From Ophiothrix spiculata (lineage: Eukaryota > Echinodermata > Ophiuroidea > Amphilepidida > Ophiotrichidae): 22,221 nt of DNA. Below, piece after piece: positions 18,571-22,221 of the stretch. Under the pieces are notes generated by a model, which saw only the letters and a program-made list of their open reading frames with translations, did not search any database and was not told the origin of the DNA. The number at the start of each line of letters is the position of its first letter. Position 1 is the stretch's first letter. The stretch lies in NCBI GenBank assembly GCA_000969725.1, contig JXSR01S074698.1; one strand, 5' to 3'. Both the position numbers and the translations under genes were made by a program.

Positions 18571-18720
18571 GCAAGCGATATTGAACAAAACTACTCAACC
18601 TTCAACATGTGGTGCATTTCAACATGTGGTGTGTTAGTTTTGTTCAATATCACTTGATGCAAGTATGAAGATGTATGTTCTCATTCATCCAGTTGGAACT
18701 TACTTTTGCATTTATGCGAC

Positions 18721-18796
18721 GTTGCGACCATAACCAATGGTCTTCAACAGGCATCTGATTCCTGGGGATGATCACGTGACAGACGGCTAGTGACGT
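18721..18796. repeat. left arm of 76-bp inverted repeat
   Basis: GTTGCGACCATAACCAATGG and the following bases are the reverse complement of 19348-19423 with one mismatch. The arm contains TGATCACGTGACAGACGGCTAG, also part of the 3' end of the Penelope-like element, so this is an inverted copy of that element's end. Confidence 0.95.
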
Positions 18797-19347
18797 TACC
18801 AAGACTGGGCTTTCTTAAAAGCGAATAAGAAACAAGAAACACAACACCAACAGCGCTGGTGGAGGGGGACGACCAACAAAAGCACGGGCCACCATCCCCT
18901 ATATCGCCGGTATTTCAGAGAAGGTCAAAATTCACCTTAAGAACTGTGGCATTGCAACATCTTTTAAACTAAGTAATACACTGCGTAGCAAACTGGTTCA
19001 TGTTAAGGACAAAACACCAAAGGAGAAATGCTCCAATCCTATTTATGGACTGAAATGCAGTGAAAGTAATTGCAATGAAACCTACGTTAGTGAAACGAAA
19101 CAATCTGTAAAGGCCAGAATTAACCAACATAGAAGGCCGAGCACCAAAGAAGCACAGTATATCTTCATATCAGAGACTCTAAACATACCGTGAACTTAGA
19201 GGATGTGATAATTCTTGATAAGGAGGAATAATACCACAAGCGAGGAATTAAGGAAGCCATTTGGAAAAGGATTGAGAACCCAACCCTCAATCAGAAGGGG
19301 GGGTCTACGCTAATGCTTATCTCACGTGTGGGACCAGGCACTTCGTG

Positions 19348-19423
19348 ACGTCACTAGCCGTCTGTCACGTGATCATCCACAGGAATCAGATGCCTGTTGA
19401 AGACCATTGGTTATGGTCGCAAC
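19348..19423. repeat. right arm of 76-bp inverted repeat
   Basis: It directly follows the decayed GIY-YIG coding part. The partner at 18721-18796 has one mismatch over 76 bases. Just outside this arm, the sequence enters the TTAGTTTTGTTCAATATCAC hairpin family immediately; on the left the same family is about 57 bases further away. Confidence 0.95.
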
Positions 19424-19432
19424 ATGTGGTGT

Positions 19433-19574
19433 GTTAGTTTTGTTCAATATCACTTGATGCAAGCGATATTGAACAAAACTACTCCACCTTTAACATGTGG
19501 TGCATTTCAAGTTTTCAACATGTGGTGCATTTCAACACGGGTGTGTTAGTTTTGTTCAATATCACTTGATGCAG
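19433..19574. repeat. palindromic short-repeat cluster (and its twin at 18571-18663)
   Basis: GATATTGAACAAAACTA and its complement TAGTTTTGTTCAATATC alternate, with CAACATGTGGTGCATTTCAA phrases between them. The left cluster (18571-18663) has one such hairpin; the right cluster has two complementary pairs. Both are strongly self-complementary. They appear to be the terminal repeats of the Penelope-like element. Confidence 0.85.
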
Positions 19575-20019
19575 GAGATGCGGTGTTTTCTCTTGTGTTG
19601 GTTAATATTTGTAGAATATGTATTTAAATTGGGCAATACCGGTAATCTCAAACTGAGTTGGGACTGTTTTCAAATTGGTCATCCATTGACAAAATATGAC
19701 ATCAAATAAGTTGATACCAAGCCTTTTTTTAGGCCTAAGCGTGAACCAGTCAATGGATAGAAATTTCTCAAAATATGTACCGACAGTCCCCGCATATTAC
19801 ATGCTCAATAGGGTAGCGACCAATAAAGTTTAGAAACCTTGTCCTTATATGAAGAGCTGAATTGCAAAATGGCTTAGAGACCATTTTTTCATAAATGAGT
19901 TTTCGATAGATTCTTACAGACATTTAACTTGTGCATCATCCTGGCAAATAATTTTGTTGAAAAAATCTCCTTAAGTGGGTTAAAATCCAGAAAATGTTAC
20001 CTTTATGCCCAAATATAGA
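19575..20019. other. unassigned sequence left of SINE
   Basis: No gene recognised. The last 30 bases (GTTACCTTTATGCCCAAATATA) are complementary to sequence on the far side of the SINE at 20403-20445, so an older palindromic repeat starts here. Confidence 0.45.
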
Positions 20020-20394
20020 AGCGGGTTAGCGTAGCTGTACTTCCCTCTCTTTGCATCAATGAGTTTCGGGTGTCTTGGGTTTGATGCCTTGCCCCGGCGC
20101 TGTATGTGCATTTGGTTTACAGTCCATACTCACTTCTGTAGGTTTTTCTCCGGGTACTCCGGTCTTTCTCCTGCATCTAAAACTCACTAGATTTGTCCAT
20201 CTGAGTCTGCCCCACCCAGGTTATGGGAAGCTGCACAAAGGGTGAATATTACAACCGAAGTACCAATAGAATGTGCTCTGCGGAAGCACTTCTAAGTGAA
20301 GTAAAATGGCTGTGACGATTTACCTGCAGCGAATCATGAGCGCTTTGTATCCTATTCGGTAAAAGGCACTATAAAAATGCCATTATTATTATCA
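20020..20394 (+). mobile_element. tRNA-derived SINE with ATT tail
   Basis: It begins GCGGGTTAGCGTAGCTG (A-box like), then CTTGGGTTTGATGCC (B-box like). A GC-rich body follows, with TTTCTCCGGGTACTCCGGT near 20142. It ends with GCGCTTTGTATCCTATTCGG, TAAAAGGCACTATAAAAATG and (ATT)n. The tail matches the SINE at 5916-6183, though the heads and bodies differ. About 375 bp. The insertion splits a palindromic sequence. Clear target duplications were not found. Confidence 0.8.
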
Positions 20395-21712
20395 TATGAC
20401 CATATTTGGGCATAAAAGGACAAAATGCCCATATATGGTAACTTTTTTATTAAACATGCCCATATGTTGAAATTTGGTATTTATAAAGAATATCATAGTC
20501 TAATAAAGAATTGAAAAAGAAATTTTGCAAAAATTTTGAAGATAGGTGGTTCTAAGTTAAAATTTGATGAGTTGCCCTGCAAAACAGCTTACATCCATAT
20601 TCAACAAAAACAGGGGTGTGATTGGCCTTTTAGGAAAAATCCTGAAAAACCATAGTAAATTGGTCTAGAATGATCCAGTTAGGGCTTGAACTAATAAAAT
20701 TGCTGAAATTTTGAATAAAACAATCCTGAAATCTGCACAAAAAATCCTGAAGAATCACATCCCTGCAAAAATCAATAGCCAATTTAATAAAAAAATATTT
20801 GATGAATTATCTAAATTACACCTTATTTTTAAAGACATATTAGTAAAGAATTTTGCGACACATTTTGATGTCCTAGCAGTTTTTTGCCCTTTTCTCAAAA
20901 AGCGCAAAATGGATGCAAGCCGTTTTGCAAGTCAACTCTTCATATATATTGTATATACATATTCTTTAATTCCATAATATTCCAAAAGCAATTGTGCCTA
21001 GGCATAAGTATAATTTTTGAATTAATTTTTTAGTCGAGGGGTTTTGTATCGCGTCATACTTGCACTGACGGTGTATGTGTCGGACATGTAACAAAATACA
21101 ATCTTTGTTAATTGATAGGTCTTTTTTGCAAATGTTTTCAAACATGTCGGTACATGCAATATGGCCTGGGATTGATACTAACATTCTTATTTTAATTTGA
21201 AATCATTGGGTTCTTATTTTAATTTGTTGTCAATTAATTTATTTGCACATCTATATATTTTATTCAATTTCCTGAAGTCAAAAATAAGAGGGTTGGAAAT
21301 GAGAGTTGGAGATTATGTTGAGGTATTAAGAGTTCTTGGATGTGGCTCTGAAAAGTGCCTTTTTATCAAATGCGACTTTCATGAAAAGATTATGAATAAG
21401 CCTATATTAAGACATCAGTTTGAAAGCAATAAGGGCATTAATCGCTTGAGATAGAGTATAGTGATAATACTTATCATAATGATGAATGATTATCCCTTTA
21501 TGAATTTCTGAAGTGACTGCCAAAGTAGAATGCCAAATTGTTATGAAATGTTTAAGGGCTAAGATTGTATACTAAGATGCTATATTTTTAGAATTGTTTT
21601 AGGCACAGTTTACTTAATTCATTAAATTGTGGCAGTGAGACTTGCCGAGCTGTGTTATATAGTGAGTGTTGTGTTACCAGAACCAAGTTCATGTAAGATG
21701 GGAAGGACCAAG
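20395..21712. other. unassigned sequence right of SINE
   Basis: The first 50 bases complete the palindrome interrupted by the SINE (TTTGGGCATAAAAGG, TGCCCATATATGGTAAC). The rest is AT-rich. Frames at 20711-20977 and 21197-21454 (the latter 85 codons) show no domain I recognise and no splice support; they are reported here only as unsupported open frames. Confidence 0.4.
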
Positions 21713-21714
21713 TA

Positions 21715-21831
21715 CCAGGGGTATCAAAAAGTTTCAAACTTTACCCAGAAGGGATTAAGCTATATAAATGAAATTTTGTCAGAATAGTCAATCGTCTTTA
21801 TGTACATTATGGTGCAGAAATTATCTATAAG
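21715..21831 (+). mobile_element. mariner-like 5' end (first)
   Basis: At a TA dinucleotide (21713-21714) the sequence CCAGGGGTATCAAAAAGTTT begins, the look of a mariner terminal repeat followed by an AT-rich leader. It is cut at about 21832 by a second, similar end. No transposase coding is present within the window. The family is assigned by resemblance of the terminus only. Confidence 0.4.
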
Positions 21832-21833
21832 TA

Positions 21834-22221
21834 CGAGGGTCATTCAAACAGTTTTACCCGTTGTATCATAACTTTTGTTCTATTAAAGGTAACTTCTTGA
21901 AAATTGGCAAAAATATAGCTAAGAATGTCATCTACACATACTGAAAAAATCATTTCAATATCTTGCTTAGTTTTTTTTGCAGGAGATCTGAAACCCACAA
22001 TTAAATTTGGTATACCGGAAACGGTCAAAATATGTGCAACATTTTTAAAAAGCGGATCAAGTACAGAGAGCTGAAAAGGCCATAATGTAGCCGTTTGGTA
22101 TTGCTATACAATGAAAATTTTATAAAACATAAGAATGAACATACAAGTAAACGGGATGGTTAAAAAAGCTGACCTAAACTGAAACTAATGGTCATTCACA
22201 AGCACAACAATAATAGGAATA
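21834..22221 (+). mobile_element. mariner-like 5' end (second), runs off the window
   Basis: After TA (21832-21833) comes CGAGGGTCATTCAAACAGTT, a typical mariner-style terminus (RGGTCATTCAAA...GTTT). It is followed by an untranslated-like leader with no recognisable transposase up to the window end. The other terminus, and any transposase, would lie to the right. A target TA is expected for this superfamily. Confidence 0.5.

Larger units (their letters stand above)
18571..19574 (+). mobile_element. Penelope-like retroelement remnant (GIY-YIG part) with flanking inverted repeats
   Basis: About 18,900-19,320 encodes the C-terminal part of a Penelope-like element. A conserved block reads NPIYGLKCSESNCNETYVSE and continues TKQSVKARINQHRR, the Cys-containing GIY-YIG endonuclease pattern typical of this class; a Lys/Arg-rich segment like that of PLE C termini follows. 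The reverse-transcriptase part is absent. The copy is broken, with a few disruptions. It is bracketed by 76-bp near-perfect inverted repeats (18721-18796 and 19348-19423). Beyond these lie hairpin-forming sequences with TTAGTTTTGTTCAATATCAC, as in the terminal-repeat structures these elements carry. Age looks moderate: inverted repeats nearly identical, coding part decayed. Confidence 0.75.

Noticed and set aside
21197-21454. 85-codon open frame
   Set aside because: AT-driven composition (Leu, Phe, Asn rich), no recognised domain, no splice or promoter context.

Overview
This is a stretch of animal nuclear genome. It holds the last eight exons of one spliced host gene on the + strand, and most of the rest is mobile-element debris. 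The DNA is AT-rich. Introns run from about 0.9 to 4.6 kb, with canonical GT/AG sites and pyrimidine-rich acceptors. The exons, joined by splice phase, give an uninterrupted C-terminal portion of about 380 residues of importin-7/importin-8 (moleskin in flies). The repeats look like those of a marine invertebrate, perhaps an echinoderm, hemichordate or other deuterostome: tRNA-headed SINEs with an ATT tail, hAT- and Harbinger-type non-autonomous elements, mariner-like ends, and a Penelope-like retroelement with a GIY-YIG domain. That placement is an inference from style, not an identification.

Layout. 1-1368 is the intron before the first visible exon, with a MITE-like repeat and a possible retroelement 3' end. 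1369-15647 is the importin gene: exons at 1369-1494, 2747-2937, 4405-4625, 5544-5686, 10305-10438, 11303-11432, 13789-13905 and 15568-15647. Its introns hold a 301-bp Harbinger-like MITE (2984-3284), SINEs (about 3978-4160 and 5916-6183), 147-bp and 130-bp tandem repeats (8118-8750), a 73-bp tandem array with tRNA T-arm motifs (about 11628-11897), an 849-bp hAT-type element with a perfect 8-bp target duplication (12204-13052), a five-unit array that repeats half of an exon plus its splice donor (13831-14525), and a pair of tRNA-cored repeats (14851-15418). The 3' untranslated region starts at 15648 and contains a long imperfect hairpin (15684-15892). The transcript's 3' end is not fixed by the sequence; AATAAA signals occur at 16376 and 16970.

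Downstream of the gene (about 16.4-22.2 kb) no host gene is recognised. This part holds a 408-bp terminal-inverted-repeat element (17510-17917), a Penelope-like retroelement remnant bracketed by 76-bp inverted repeats (18571-19574), a SINE (about 20020-20394) sitting inside an older palindromic sequence, and two mariner-like 5' ends in the same orientation at the right edge.

I do not see a new multi-gene system. The most unusual structure is the tandem array of exon-plus-donor units, which puts four extra 5' splice-site copies directly downstream of the true donor. Next come the tRNA-length 73-bp array, the shared hairpin tail on three SINEs, and the 3' UTR hairpin.
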